A stretch of DNA of 64,000 bases from Pleurostoma richardsiae (taxonomy: Eukaryota; Ascomycota; Sordariomycetes; Calosphaeriales; Pleurostomataceae). Position 1 is the stretch's first letter, and every line of letters starts with the position of its first letter. The position numbers were made by a program, and so were the translations under genes. Under the pieces are notes generated by a model, which saw nothing but the letters and a program-made list of their open reading frames with translations, was not told the DNA's origin and did not search any database. Positions 54,646 to 64,000 of this stretch are shown piece by piece. The stretch covers positions 62,001-126,000 of the forward strand of contig JANBVO010000025.1 of the NCBI GenBank assembly GCA_030052745.1, written 5' to 3'.

Positions 54646-55542
54646 TCACAGCTTCGACTCTTTCGGCCGCTGCGGGACCTGCACCGAGACCCCGCCTCCG
54701 CCACCGCCGCTTGAAGGTGAGGGCGAAGGTGCGGACGAGAACACGACCTCCTGGCAGTCCTCAACGCCGATGCCGTTCGCGAACTGAACCACCACAAAGT
54801 CTAACGTTGAGCCCTCCGGGCCGAGCGCCACCATTGGCGCGTGCCACGTGCCCGCGCCGTACGTCACCGCCTGGCCCGACGTGGCGACGAACGCGCGCAG
54901 GCCACGCAGGTCGGGCAGGCCCCGCCCGGGGAGCGTCTGCTGCTGGTCGGATGGATGAGACGATGTCAATGAAGACGGCGAAGGAGACCGCGCGGATGCA
55001 GATGCATCAGGCGACGACGGCACGGGAAGGGTTGCGTCCACGTCGCTTGGCGGCAGGCTGGGCGCCACGACGACGAGGTACCTCATTTGGGCGTCTTCGG
55101 GGTGTGCCGCGAGCGGGATGAAGGTCTGGGTAGTGAAGGGGTGGCGTTCTAGGATCGCGACGCCGAAGAAGCTGCCAGGCCGCTTGTCCTCACTGCTGGA
55201 GGCGGAGCAGGCACCGACTGGTCGGGGCTGTAGCGGGCGGGAGGCACAGACGAACATGTTCATGACGGCGGCACCGGGGGCGCCGCTGGGCGCCTGGCCA
55301 TACAGGTCAAGCATGCGCGTGACATGCTGATACTTGATGGCGGAGCCCTGGTTGGCGGAAACGGCGTCGAAGGGGAGCGGCTGCGCGGCCGCGGCGCCTG
55401 GGGCAACGGAGGGGTGGCGCGAGGGATGGAGATCGGGCCGAGGATTCTCGACGACAGCGCCAAACGGCGCGAAGGCCTCTCCTGTGAGAGGCCCCGCAGT
55501 GACCACGATGTTTAGGCCGTTGAGGGGCACGGTCAGGGGCAT
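54646..55542 (-). CDS. DAL3: Ureidoglycolate lyase
   Basis: A single exon encodes 298 residues. The start MPLTVPLNGLNIVVTAGPLTGEAF and the motifs EAFAPFGAVVENPRP, KYQHVTRMLDLYG, NMFVCASRPL, FGVAILERHPFTTQTFIPL and the cupin core GTWHAPMVALG (with the metal-type His) identify the AllA/Dal3 family. The enzyme splits ureidoglycolate into glyoxylate and urea, the last step of allantoin breakdown that lets fungi use purines as nitrogen. Between about residues 165 and 205 there is a Ser/Pro-rich low-complexity insertion absent from the roughly 160-170-residue bacterial enzymes, and the C-terminus has a Gly run. No other purine-degradation gene is seen in this window. Confidence 0.92.
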   Translation of the reverse strand: MPLTVPLNGLNIVVTAGPLTGEAFAPFGAVVENPRPDLHPSRHPSVAPGAAAAQPLPFDAVSANQGSAIKYQHVTRMLDLYGQAPSGAPGAAVMNMFVCASRPLQPRPVGACSASSSEDKRPGSFFGVAILERHPFTTQTFIPLAAHPEDAQMRYLVVVAPSLPPSDVDATLPVPSSPDASASARSPSPSSLTSSHPSDQQQTLPGRGLPDLRGLRAFVATSGQAVTYGAGTWHAPMVALGPEGSTLDFVVVQFANGIGVEDCQEVVFSSAPSPSPSSGGGGGGVSVQVPQRPKESKL

Positions 55543-56591
55543 CTTCGCTCAGAGGTTGTGGTTGAACTGTCGTCTCCAATTGCTCACACGTGACCGATCT
55601 GTGAGGGGGGACAGTATTCGGGGAGACCCCATTCCCCATTCCTTCGAGTTAGCCATAGTTAGTGCACAAACGGCCTCAGCAGGACATCGTTGGAAGCCAC
55701 AGTACTCCCCTAACAGCTTTTATCTTGCCGACTTCGTCAACGAGATTGATTCGCCAACTTTCACGGGCCCTGCAGCGTCGTTGCCTACCTAGCCATGTAA
55801 AGACTCCCTCTACAGCCTCGAGATTGTTGGTCAAGCCACCGTGAACATTCGGTAGGCTCGATTAACCGGCTCGCGCCCATTCTGCGTTGAGTGGATGCTA
55901 TAAATATCACAGGAACGCGTTCCGCTGTATCAATTAATATATTCTCGGGATTTTGGCCTCTTGTGCAGATTCCACGCCAGCGATCGCTTACCGGGGAGCA
56001 CGCATGGCGGGGTGCTGTGCTGTTCTTGATTAACGGTGATTCTAGGTTCTATGCCTCGTCTACCGCGAAGGCGATGGATGCTACACGCCCTGCCACAAGG
56101 TCATTCCCATCTCCTGGACAATTTGTCGGTGACTTGCTAAAATCCGGACGGAATCCTGCATAGATATTTGGCGCAGCTTAGTTGGTCCTGTACGAGGGAC
56201 AGAACCAGCGCCTTGTAGCAACAAGGAAGCACATGTAGCATGACAAGAGGTGGTTACTAGCTCAAGCTGCGGTTGTCAACTACTAATACGTATATTGTTG
56301 AAAGTAGCCACAATAGGAAACAACAAGGAGCGCACACTGGCGTATGTCTGCTGTTCTGTACGCCTCCATGGCTCTTACATGATACGGAGATGATGTAGAG
56401 CATATTATAGGAGCCATCCGACTTCGCAATAGGCAGCCACCAGAGAAAATCGGCTGACATCGCCGCGTCTGTGATGCCAATAGGTGAGAAGAAATGAACG
56501 GGAGGCGGAAGGAGGAGTGATGGAGTCAAGGAAGGCCATGGTGGGTTCACGTTTGCCAACCAACTCATTAGCCGAGGATCCTCGGGTGTGC
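55543..56591. promoter_or_regulatory. Intergenic, upstream of ureidoglycolate lyase
   Basis: These 1.05 kb lie between the start of the lyase gene and the 3' end of the secreted-protein gene, both on minus, so the left part is the lyase promoter. I looked for clustered GATA sites as expected for nitrogen-controlled genes and found only scattered ones, which I would not call. No gene is supported. Confidence 0.4.
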
Positions 56592-58238
56592 TCAGAAGCC
56601 GAACCAGCCGCCGTTCCTCCAACAGGCCGTGGCGCTGGCCGAGTTTGTGAGGGTCGTGAATTGGGTTTGCCTACGCGTGTCAAAGAACGCAGTCAGCTGC
56701 TGGCAAGGCCTTTACTTTGAAACACCAAGCCCGGAGAGGGGAAAGTCAGAACTGAACGTACCCGACCCAGACAATACCAGTTATATGCGTCGTGCTGTAT
56801 GCAATATTGGTCTGAGTCACCTGTGTCGGATTGCCCCTGACGATGGTAACCGTTGCGCCAGGCGCATTGCCGTCTGAACAGACTGTTGAGGCTGCCGGTG
56901 TGCTATCATTCATTCGTCAGCCTTCACCAAGTACTTAATTGTGGTCTATGACAGGCAGCATATGAAGAGGAAGTTTCGTGAGGCATCCATTGCTCGAGGA
57001 GGCAGGGAGCTTACACCGTCGCAGTGACCGTCCTAAAAACTAGGCATTTGTCTCAGCATGTGGCGCCGCATCTCATGCGAGTGCAGAACTTACTGGCTTC
57101 CGTCGACGTGGTGGCAGGGATTGTAGTCACAATCGTGCTAGTGACCGTGAAGGTAGTCTCGGTGACGGTGATTGTCACTGCCGCGATCTTCTGCGCTGTG
57201 GCTTCTTCTCGCTGCTCCAAGTCTCGTTTTGCTGTGTTGTCTCTCATGTCAGCACACGAGCCGCGGCCATGGCTTGCCTTTAACCCCCTCAGGCGGTCTA
57301 CAGCTGCTCCCGATGCAGAAAGTAGGATTGGGGGAGGACACACTTGATGGATAGTGGCACGATGCTGTGGATGTGACAGTAGTCTGCCAATAGCTTGTCT
57401 TCTGCGCGTCGGTCTGGGTGCGGATAACTGTTGAAGTGAGTGTCACGGTCTGCCCAGGCTGGAAGTTGGTCACCGTCCTCGTGGCGCCATTGCAAGCCGC
57501 TGTGACGGTCGATGGCACGAGGATAAGTGTTTGGGTTTGTAGAACGGTCGTCACGACAGCTGCAAAGACCTCATTAGTACCACGCCGGTCGGTATCGAGC
57601 TATCTTCTCTTTCAAGGGTGTTATACTCTGTGCTCTGGGCGTGCTCGTGACGCCGAGAATGATTGTCGGAGTAGCCTGAATGCGCGGTTATTTAGCGATG
57701 TAACGCTAACACGGTTGTTGAAGCGGGATCTTGCATACGATCACTGTAGTCGTCTGGGGAATCCCGACGGTCAGGGTGATGCTACGCTGCACGGCAATCT
57801 GCTGGCCGGAAACGATTATCTTCCAAGTTCCTGAAGACATCTGCGAATACGGAATGCCACTGCTTCCTGTCAGCTCCAAGAAGGAGGCGGCATTGACGAC
57901 AAAAGCTTCACCATGTCGAAGTGACTTGGGCTCCGGAAGGGCTGGTACTGATGGCTGAGCATGCATATTGATCGCCATTCGGTGCGACGAACACAGGGTT
58001 GATGGATTCAGCACTACAGCCTATCCCAGGCTTAGTAGCTATTCGTGTACAAATAATTGCTGTGGGACCTACCTTGGAAGACGGTAATAAAGCTGAAGTA
58101 CTGATTCGAGGATCCGTCGATGTAGTACGAGCCGCCGTTGGAGTAGTCAACACCATAGCTGGTGCAGTCCGCCGTCACGCCGGAAGCGAGTACTATCACT
58201 CCGAGCAGTGCCCAGATGGGTCTGAACAAAGCGGCCAT
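56592..58238 (-). CDS. Secreted Thr/Ser-rich protein, about nine exons, unknown function
   Basis: Exons read are 58238-58073, 58020-57912, 57859-57739, 57675-57627, 57559-57302, 57231-57094, then a small exon near 57015-57040 and one at about 56762-56890 whose joins I could not fix, and last 56670-56592. The N-terminus MAALFRPIWALLGVIVLASGVTA is a good signal peptide. The first three exons restore a pattern I recall from fungal extracellular proteins: CTSYGVDYSNGGSYYID, FITVFQG|CSAESINPVFVAP, STC|GIPYSQMSSGTWKIIVSG and RSITLTVG. Then come Thr/Val-rich repeats (VVTTVLQTQT, TVTNFQPGQTVTLTSTV, VTITVTETTFTVTSTIVTT), likely O-glycosylated, and the C-terminus CWRNGGWFGF. It has no GPI-like hydrophobic tail. 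Function is unknown; a cell-wall or matrix role is inferred. Confidence 0.68.
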
Positions 58239-60399
58239 GATGACTCTGCGTTTAAAAAGGCCTGATATGCGAGCGCTCTCGGTTCCGCTATCAGACACTG
58301 AAGTAGAGGTCGTCTGAGGTCGTTATGTAGGAAATCATGACGGCGCCAAGACACCGGGAATCGTCAACAGTATTTCGATGGAGTCCATATTGCTCCAGCG
58401 CTCCTTTTTACCAATAATAGCATAAATACCACCCCAGGGATGTCCGATGAAGTCCGAAAGATTATTATTTTGCCCGAGAGCACCGAAGACCGGGTGAAGA
58501 TTGTGAGGTCTCGGTAGACCACTGAAGGCCCATATTAGCAGGCGATGTCCCATAGTGAATGCAATTAGCCTGTGGCGGCGGTACCCAAGAACCAAGATGC
58601 TTGGTAGCATAGACGACTCGTCCTTTGGGACGACGCATAAAAGCTGGGATGGGCTGGGTAGAGAAGACTGACACCATGTAGGTACTGTACACGGTGACCA
58701 TGGATGGCTCGAGCTCTTACCGGATAACAGACGACCGGGCTGGAAGAGTGGACAGATGGGTAACTTCTTCCAAGTGGGAGGCACACAGACTTGCGGTTTG
58801 TCCACGTGGTGCCTGCAGGTACAGAATTCCCTTATCCCGGTTACTTTTGTGTTGAAGAGCGATGTTGGCAAGTTAGCCCAATCTCGCATAAGATTCCACT
58901 ATTTTGCTTGGGCTGAATGTCCATGATGGTAGGCCCGTATTGGCCCGTGTTGAGATTGTGAATATTAGTTCTGCCTATATATTCCAAGCTACATGATAGT
59001 GGCTGGCACCTTGGAAGCGGCCATCATCGTCCAAGTAAGGTCGCTGGCATAGGCGAGCGAGCACCCGACATAATTGTTTTCGCCGGTTTGGCTTCACAGC
59101 TAGACCGAAGTAGGTGTAACTGTAAGCTCATCCCACGGCGCTGACGAGAGTGGCCAAGGACAGCTTGCTTTCAGTGCGTGGCTGACGAGGACAGACACAA
59201 CTCTGCCCTCGCCGGCGAAAGAATCGGCGAAAGAGGAGCATGTCGACTTTAAAAATATGGTCAACGCAGCTCGATAAGAAGGTCTGAGCTGTTAATTGTG
59301 ACGCCTCCTGCATAGAATCTGCTTAGATTAGGTCCCTGGCGCTGTACAGGCATCATAATCCCAGGGCCCAGATGTACGCCTTGGCGAGACCCTTGGCCAC
59401 TTGCTGCCAAGGCAAGACAGGAAGACATAGCAGATATGGCTGTGTTCAGGATGCCGACAAGAAGGCGGCTGAAAGAACCCCTGCCACTCGCACCGGGGCC
59501 AATTCAGCAGAGCATTCGCTCGGTCGACACTTTGTCTGTGTCTGGCGTGGGGTCATCCAAGACGCCAACCGGGACTGAATTGGTCTGCAGACCAGAGGAC
59601 GAAGTTCTAAATAGATTCCTAAGCCTCCAGTTCTCATAAAAAGCACGATTGTGAGGGCTGGCCCGGGAAGTATACGGCAAAAATAGACTGCCCACGCAGA
59701 GGAAGCTGAAGCAAGAAGTAGGTTGAGATTGAAGGCCACTGTCAGCCTGAGCTCGATGAACCCCCTTGACGTATCGCCATCGTCTCAAAACACGGGGAGA
59801 GGGGAGCCTGGTAGGTAGCCGCGTCTCGGGTAGTAAGTTCTGGTTTAACATCTGGGTCGTGCCTAACTTTCGGTGGGGAGGGGCTTCAATTTGTCAGATA
59901 ATGAGGTGCCTAGGTGGGATACCCACCCACGTACATAGGCGAGGACACGCCTGCCGTGCGCTGGTTTTTGTCTCTGTAGCCGAGGCCGGTGAGACCGAGT
60001 TGGCTGGCCATCAGGTCGTCCAGGAGGTCGTCCTTGGGTACGCAAGGAACCGGTCCGAGACTGAAGTTGAACCATACCTGGACATCGGCGCGGGGGCGGG
60101 GGGAGGGGGCCCCACAGCTCTCTCGGCCGGTGATGTGATGCTCGGTGGAAACACGGAGCGGAGACCTGTGAGGTAGATGAGGGGTATCCCGTAATACCTC
60201 TCTGTCCATAAAAATGCCCTTACCTTGACTGACAAGCTGAACGCTCCTCTCCTCCCTCTCCGACGATCCGCCATCATCCAGCTCGATAGACAAATCGGAG
60301 AGATCGGAACGATAGTAAATACTACATCCTGGTTTGGCAACTCTCCCGCTGCGAGGCGCAAACTTAATTCGGAGAACTAGCAGATTCGCCAGACGCGTC
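58239..60399. promoter_or_regulatory. Divergent intergenic region, secreted-protein gene / oxidoreductase
   Basis: This 2.2-kb region separates divergent genes. A minus-strand open frame at 58335-58889 with a possible GTAAGA...CCCAG intron gives a short Cys-containing protein, but it lacks support. Plus-strand frames at 59372-59639 and 59766-60176 look random. The stretch next to 60400 should be the oxidoreductase promoter. Confidence 0.4.
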
Positions 60400-61611
60400 A
60401 TGGCTCCAACTTCCGTCGCCATCATCGGCGCGGGCATCTTTGTCAAGGAGCAGCATCTGGTAGGTGACAATATAGCCGTGTATACCCTGTAGACATCATG
60501 AACACATCGACATCTTGGCCTCAAACTCTAACACTGTCGCCACCCCAGCCTGCGGTCCTAGTGACGCCGCTGCTCACCCTCAAGGCCATCTATTCCCGCT
60601 CCATCAAGTCTGCGAAGGGCACAGCCGAGCTCGTTCCTAGCTCAAATGGCCCAGTGGACCTGTATTCGGCCGACTCCGGTGCCGGCAAGGAGCTCACGGA
60701 CCTCTTGGCCCGGGACGACATCCCGGCGGTGATCATCGCGCTGCCGATCCGCGACCAGCCAGAGTTCATCGAGCTCGCGCTGCGGGCTGGAAAGCACGTT
60801 CTTGCCGAGAAGCCCGCGGGGCCGACCCTTTCGAGCGGCCAGAAGCTGCTTGAGACGTATCACAGCATCGCCAAGGAGAAGAATGTGACCTGGGCCGTGG
60901 CAGAGAACTTCCGCTTCGTGCCCAAGTTTGTGTGGGCGGCTGCTGAGGTCAAGAAGCTGGGCCGCGTCATCGGCTTCAACTTTAGGATTTTCAGCTTCGT
61001 CAAGGAAGGCAAGTCACCCGGCTGCCCCTTGGATGTGGTGGTCCTAGCGCGGAGGAGACGACGCAGACACTGACAAACATGTAGGCGGCAAGTACTTCGA
61101 GACCGAGTGGAGGAAGAACCCGACTCACAACTACGGATTCATCTTGGACGGCGGAGTGCACTCGACCGCTGTCGTCAGGATGCTCCTCGGCGACGATGCT
61201 GCTCAGAGCGCCATCGGATATTCATGCCTTGCTCAAAAGCACCTGCCGCCAGTGGATACGCTTAGTGCGGTCATCAGGACCAAGGCTGGCGCCGTTGGAT
61301 CTTTCAACATCTCGTTCGGCACCACTCTGAAGGCCAGCGAGTACTCGGTCGCCTGCGAGAACGGGAGTGTGACCATTGACGGAGACAAGGGCTACGTCCT
61401 CAAAGACGGCCAGAAGGTAGAGGAGCGTAACTTCCCCTGGCAGAGCGGTGTCAAGGAAGAGGTCCAGGCGTGGGCTACAGCATTGCAAGAGGGCAAGCCC
61501 AATCACCTGCAGACTCCAGAGGAGGGATTGGCTGACCTGGAACTCCTCGAGGCCATGCTCAAGAGCGCCGACGAAGATGGTGTGTCGAAGGTTTTGAAGC
61601 TCCAATCGTAG
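60400..61611 (+). CDS. Gfo/Idh/MocA-family NAD(P)-dependent oxidoreductase
   Basis: Three exons, 60400-60459, 60549-61008 and 61085-61611, encode 348 residues. The Rossmann glycine motif is in MAPTSVAIIGAGIFVKEQHL, split from PAVLVTPLLTLKAIYSRS by intron 1. The nucleotide-binding half continues with DIPAVIIALPI and the conserved GKHVLAEKPAG (the Lys of EKP is usually catalytic or near it). The second half has WAVAENFRFVP, GGKYFETEWRKNP, ILDGGVHSTAVVRMLLG and GSFNISFG. The family reduces or oxidises sugars, inositols and related polyols; substrate cannot be told. Intron 2 has a GC donor in the exact context gaaG|GCAAGT with a normal CACTGAC branch and TGTAG acceptor, a bona fide GC-AG intron needed to restore KEGGKYF. 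It converges on the thioesterase gene, 50 bases away. Confidence 0.92.
61009..61084 (+). other. GC-AG intron
   Basis: The 76-base intron begins GCAAGT after exon base G and ends ACATGTAG. It contains the branch-like CACTGAC about 20 bases before the acceptor. No nearby GT donor keeps the frame and the family-conserved VKEGGKYFETEW junction. Confidence 0.85.
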
Positions 61612-61661
61612 CGTAAAGAAGAAGGCTTGACGTGCAAGGAGAAGAAACTGGCCTGTTTACT

Positions 61662-62135
61662 TTAAAGCTTGCTTTCCTGCTTCTCGTGCAAGATACGCTC
61701 AAGACCTTTCCTCATCGTGTCGTCCATGCCCTTCACGCTCGGCCTCCCCGTGTCACGGTCGACGAAGACGTGGACGAACTCGCCTACACTGCGCACCGCT
61801 TCCTCGCCTTTCTCAAACAGGGCAAGCTCATACGTGACGCTGGACTTGCCCAGCTTGTTGACCCGCAGAGCCAGCTCGGCCACGGCAGGAAAGGAGATAG
61901 AAGCAAAGTAGTCGTTGTGAGAGTGAACAACCAGACCGTATTGGGTCGACTCGGCCGGCCTCAACCCGCAGTTTTCGATGAGATACGTATTGATGGTTGC
62001 GTCGTAGAGGCTGTTATAGGTGACATTGTTCATGTGGGCGTACTGATCGTTGTCCGCCCAACGGGTCCGGTACTCTAGAAGGTACGGATAGTCGCTGCGT
62101 TTCCTCCCCTTGAGCTGATCCTGGTAGCTAGACAT
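61662..62135 (-). CDS. Hotdog-fold acyl-CoA thioesterase (4HBT/YbgC-like)
   Basis: A single exon encodes 157 residues. The motif RTRWADNDQYAHMNNVTYNSLYD holds the Asp and His-x-Asn arrangement of the 4-hydroxybenzoyl-CoA thioesterase class, with the Asp as catalytic residue. Further features are HNDYFASISFPAVAELALRV and SSVTYELALFEKGEEAVRSVGEFVHVFVDRDTGRP, the hotdog strands and a typical strand end. Proteins of this class hydrolyse short or aryl acyl-CoA thioesters as homotetramers; the exact substrate is unknown. There is no obvious mitochondrial presequence. The gene is divergent from the pseudouridine synthase gene (342 bases between starts) and convergent with the oxidoreductase. Confidence 0.9.
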   Translation of the reverse strand: MSSYQDQLKGRKRSDYPYLLEYRTRWADNDQYAHMNNVTYNSLYDATINTYLIENCGLRPAESTQYGLVVHSHNDYFASISFPAVAELALRVNKLGKSSVTYELALFEKGEEAVRSVGEFVHVFVDRDTGRPSVKGMDDTMRKGLERILHEKQESKL

Positions 62136-62477
62136 GTCCAGAGACGACGGCGCTACGTTAGAGTCGCTTGCGGAGTTTCGATGTCGAACGTATTCGCAGG
62201 TACAACGTCACAACGTCGCTGTTCTTTGCAAGTGAAGCTGAAATGGTTGCCTCGGTACTTGTGCCTTGCCTTATCTTGGCCAAGGATCGTTATCGGGCAC
62301 CGTGGAGGGCGCGCTAGATTTCTGCCGTCGCTGACCGCCTAAAATTGTCCTTTGGACCAGCCTTGCACACGCCTCGTTCTTCCTGCAGAGACAGTTCGAA
62401 CTCTTAATACGGGACGAGACAGGAACAGGAGATCCATAGGCTGGGATTTCCATTACTTATGTGCAGCAACTTGCTCT
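62136..62477. promoter_or_regulatory. Short shared divergent promoter
   Basis: Only 342 bases separate the start codons of the thioesterase and the pseudouridine synthase genes, so the two probably share a bidirectional promoter. I see no TATA box on either side. Confidence 0.55.
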
Positions 62478-63944
62478 ATGCTGCTGGCCCTACAGCGACA
62501 ATTCTACTCTGTGCTGCGTAGGCAACGTGGACAGATGGCGACCAACGCAGCCATGGCACTCGTCGCCGTGGAGAGTCCTCTGACCGCAACCCCGCTCCCG
62601 TCTTCGAAAGAAACTGACGCGATCAAGAGGAAAGACGGCATAGATATCCTGCCAGACGTTTTGACGACGCCGATAAGTGGACCAAGGGCATACTACTTCG
62701 AGGACGGTTTGCGCAAAGTTGTTCCGTACCATTACACATATAACACGAGCTGCAAGGGGCGATGGCGGGACAGGGAGCTGATAGAAGTCTTCAAAGAAGA
62801 GTTCAGAGACAGGCCATTCGAGTACTATCACAAGGCTATGGAGGACGGAACTGTCTCAGTCAATGGCAAGACGGTTGGGCCGCACTATGTGTTGAGGAAC
62901 GGCGACACTATCTCACATACCCTTCACCGACACGAACCGCCCGTTACAACAGACCCAATAGGTATAATACACGAGGATGACGAGATGATCGTTATCAACA
63001 AGCCATCGGGCGTTCCTGTGCACCCCGCGGGCAGGTATCACTACAACTCTGTCATCGAAATTATGAAGGAGGATCGGCCTCCCGGATGGTTTGCATATCC
63101 GTGTAACCGCCTCGACAGGCTCACGAGTGGCATTATGTTCATTGCCAAGAACGCGAAGGCGGCCGAGCGTCTAAGAGTCCAGATCATGGGGCGGACAGTA
63201 CGGAAGGAGTACATTGCCCGTGTCAGCGGGAAGTTTCCGGATGGCGAGGTCGTTTGCAACCAGCCAATCCTGGCCATATCGCCAAAGCTGGGGTTAAACC
63301 GCGTCAGGGCCAATGGAAAACCCGCCCGGACGGTCTTCAAGAGACTGGCTTATTATCCTCCGCCAGAAGGCGAGCAAGAAGCAGTCGCCTCAGCAGGAGC
63401 GGCAGACGGACAGCCATGGAAGAGCAAGAAGGGCTACTCCATAGTTCGATGCCTTCCAGTGACTGGGAGAACGCATCAGCTGCGGGTTCATTTGCAGTTT
63501 CTGGGGTTCCCCATTCAGAACGATCCGATATATGCCAACCAGAAGGTCTGGGGCATCGATTTGGGGTGCAATGACTCTGACGCCTCGCTGAACAGCGATG
63601 AGGACATCATAAGCCGCTTGTCACGGATGGGTAAGGAAGATGTTGCGGACGCAGTCGCGTACTACGATGAGATGGTGGACGAGTACCACAAGAAGAAGGC
63701 CGAAAAGATGTCTGGAGAATTCTGTGAAGTATGCGAGACCCCGTTGTACACGGATCCCGGGCAGCACGAACTCTCGCTGTGGCTCCACAGCCTTCGATAC
63801 GAGGACGCTGACGGCTCCTGGAGCTACGTCAGCCCTCTGCCAAAGTGGGCGCTGCCTCCTGAGGGGACTAGTGGGCCTACAGAGGTGGGCGGCATGGAGG
63901 ATCTGGTCGATGCTGTCAAGGACGTCAACACGGAAATAGCATGA
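62478..63944 (+). CDS. RluA-family tRNA pseudouridine synthase (Pus8/Pus9-like)
   Basis: A single exon encodes 488 residues from the ATG at 62478, or 469 from the ATG at 62535. After a variable N-terminus come an S4-like region (ELIEVFKEEFRDRPFEYYHKAMEDGTVSVNGKTVG), HEDDEMIVINKPSGVPVHPAG, and the catalytic Asp motif CNRLDRLTSGIMFIAKN. GRTVRKEYIARVSGKFPDGEV and the RluA end motif LPVTGRTHQLRVHLQFLGFPI follow. The C-terminal 90 residues carry CEVCETPLYTDP and a WLHSLRYE segment typical of eukaryotic members. Yeast relatives Rib2/Pus8 and Pus9 make pseudouridine 32 in cytosolic and mitochondrial tRNAs. No DRAP-deaminase domain is visible in the part inside this window. The segment between the two ATGs is basic, with no acidic residues, and could be a mitochondrial presequence. 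Confidence 0.92.
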   Translation: MLLALQRQFYSVLRRQRGQMATNAAMALVAVESPLTATPLPSSKETDAIKRKDGIDILPDVLTTPISGPRAYYFEDGLRKVVPYHYTYNTSCKGRWRDRELIEVFKEEFRDRPFEYYHKAMEDGTVSVNGKTVGPHYVLRNGDTISHTLHRHEPPVTTDPIGIIHEDDEMIVINKPSGVPVHPAGRYHYNSVIEIMKEDRPPGWFAYPCNRLDRLTSGIMFIAKNAKAAERLRVQIMGRTVRKEYIARVSGKFPDGEVVCNQPILAISPKLGLNRVRANGKPARTVFKRLAYYPPPEGEQEAVASAGAADGQPWKSKKGYSIVRCLPVTGRTHQLRVHLQFLGFPIQNDPIYANQKVWGIDLGCNDSDASLNSDEDIISRLSRMGKEDVADAVAYYDEMVDEYHKKKAEKMSGEFCEVCETPLYTDPGQHELSLWLHSLRYEDADGSWSYVSPLPKWALPPEGTSGPTEVGGMEDLVDAVKDVNTEIA

Positions 63945-64000
63945 GGCGAGGAATGAATGCCCTGGTGGTGGTGTGGTGGTGTGGTGGCGATCGCCAGGCC
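63945..64000. repeat. GGT/GTGG simple repeat at the right edge
   Basis: Just after the pseudouridine synthase stop, about 63963-63987 is an imperfect GGTGGTGTGGTGGTGTGGTGG run. The window ends here. Confidence 0.7.

Noticed and set aside
58335-58889. Cys-containing minus-strand frame with a possible GTAAGA...CCCAG intron
   Set aside because: The spliced product is short, has no signal peptide or known domain, and the donor and acceptor alone are not enough.
1-64000. Transposable elements, virus-derived elements and CRISPR arrays
   Set aside because: I looked for transposase, reverse transcriptase, integrase and capsid motifs, long terminal repeats and regularly spaced repeats, and saw none.

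Overview
The window is nuclear DNA of a filamentous ascomycete (Pezizomycotina, most likely a Sordariomycete). Genes lie on both strands without operons. They carry short GT-AG introns (about 50-160 bases) with CTRAC-type branch points, have GC-rich coding sequence, and match fungal families. I read 20 protein-coding genes, most of them housekeeping. Exon joins were worked out by hand from splice motifs and reading-frame continuity. I see no rRNA, convincing tRNA, CRISPR array, transposase, reverse transcriptase or virus-derived element.

Layout, left to right: gene-free DNA (1-1.95 kb); an SP-RING/MIZ protein (minus, 1.95-5.5); Utp15 (plus, 6.4-8.0); an Inn1/Fic1-like C2 protein (minus, 8.7-11.7); a TMEM234-like membrane protein (plus, 13.1-13.8); an orphan two-exon gene (minus, 14.5-15.3); proteasome subunit alpha-1 (minus, 17.1-18.2); a WKF-domain protein (plus, 18.9-20.2); a SIS-domain sugar isomerase (minus, 20.6-21.8); a C2H2 zinc-finger protein (minus, 24.6-25.4); a gene-poor stretch with a TG microsatellite; Not3 of CCR4-NOT (minus, 28.9-31.0); D-aminoacyl-tRNA deacylase (plus, 31.9-32.7); cyclophilin Cyp40 (plus, 33.5-34.7); a Bud2-like RasGAP (minus, 35.3-39.3); a 2H phosphoesterase (minus, 42.2-43.2); a 7.5-kb DNMT5-type cytosine methyltransferase/SNF2 gene (plus, 46.2-53.8); ureidoglycolate lyase (minus, 54.6-55.5); a nine-exon secreted protein (minus, 56.6-58.2); a Gfo/Idh/MocA oxidoreductase (plus, 60.4-61.6); a hotdog thioesterase (minus, 61.7-62.1); and an RluA-type pseudouridine synthase (plus, 62.5-63.9).

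The most notable locus is the DNMT5 gene. It has an intact methyltransferase, a Cys-rich segment, a SNF2 ATPase split around a RING finger, and an acidic repeat tail. The frame is open for about 2,500 codons except for one TAG. That TAG replaces the Trp expected just before the conserved LSGTP motif of the ATPase, and the change is of the CpA-to-TpA type produced by repeat-induced point mutation. Either the gene has very recently been inactivated, the stop is read through, or the base is a sequence error. Smaller points include a GC-AG intron, seven-base first coding exons in two genes, a possible dual-targeted pseudouridine synthase, a bacterial-type arabinose-5-phosphate isomerase relative, and recurrent palindromic intergenic motifs.

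The genes do not form one pathway. Themes are RNA metabolism (Utp15, Not3, Pus, DTD), protein turnover and folding (proteasome, Cyp40), cell division and polarity (Inn1, RasGAP) and chromatin or SUMO (MIZ protein, DNMT5).
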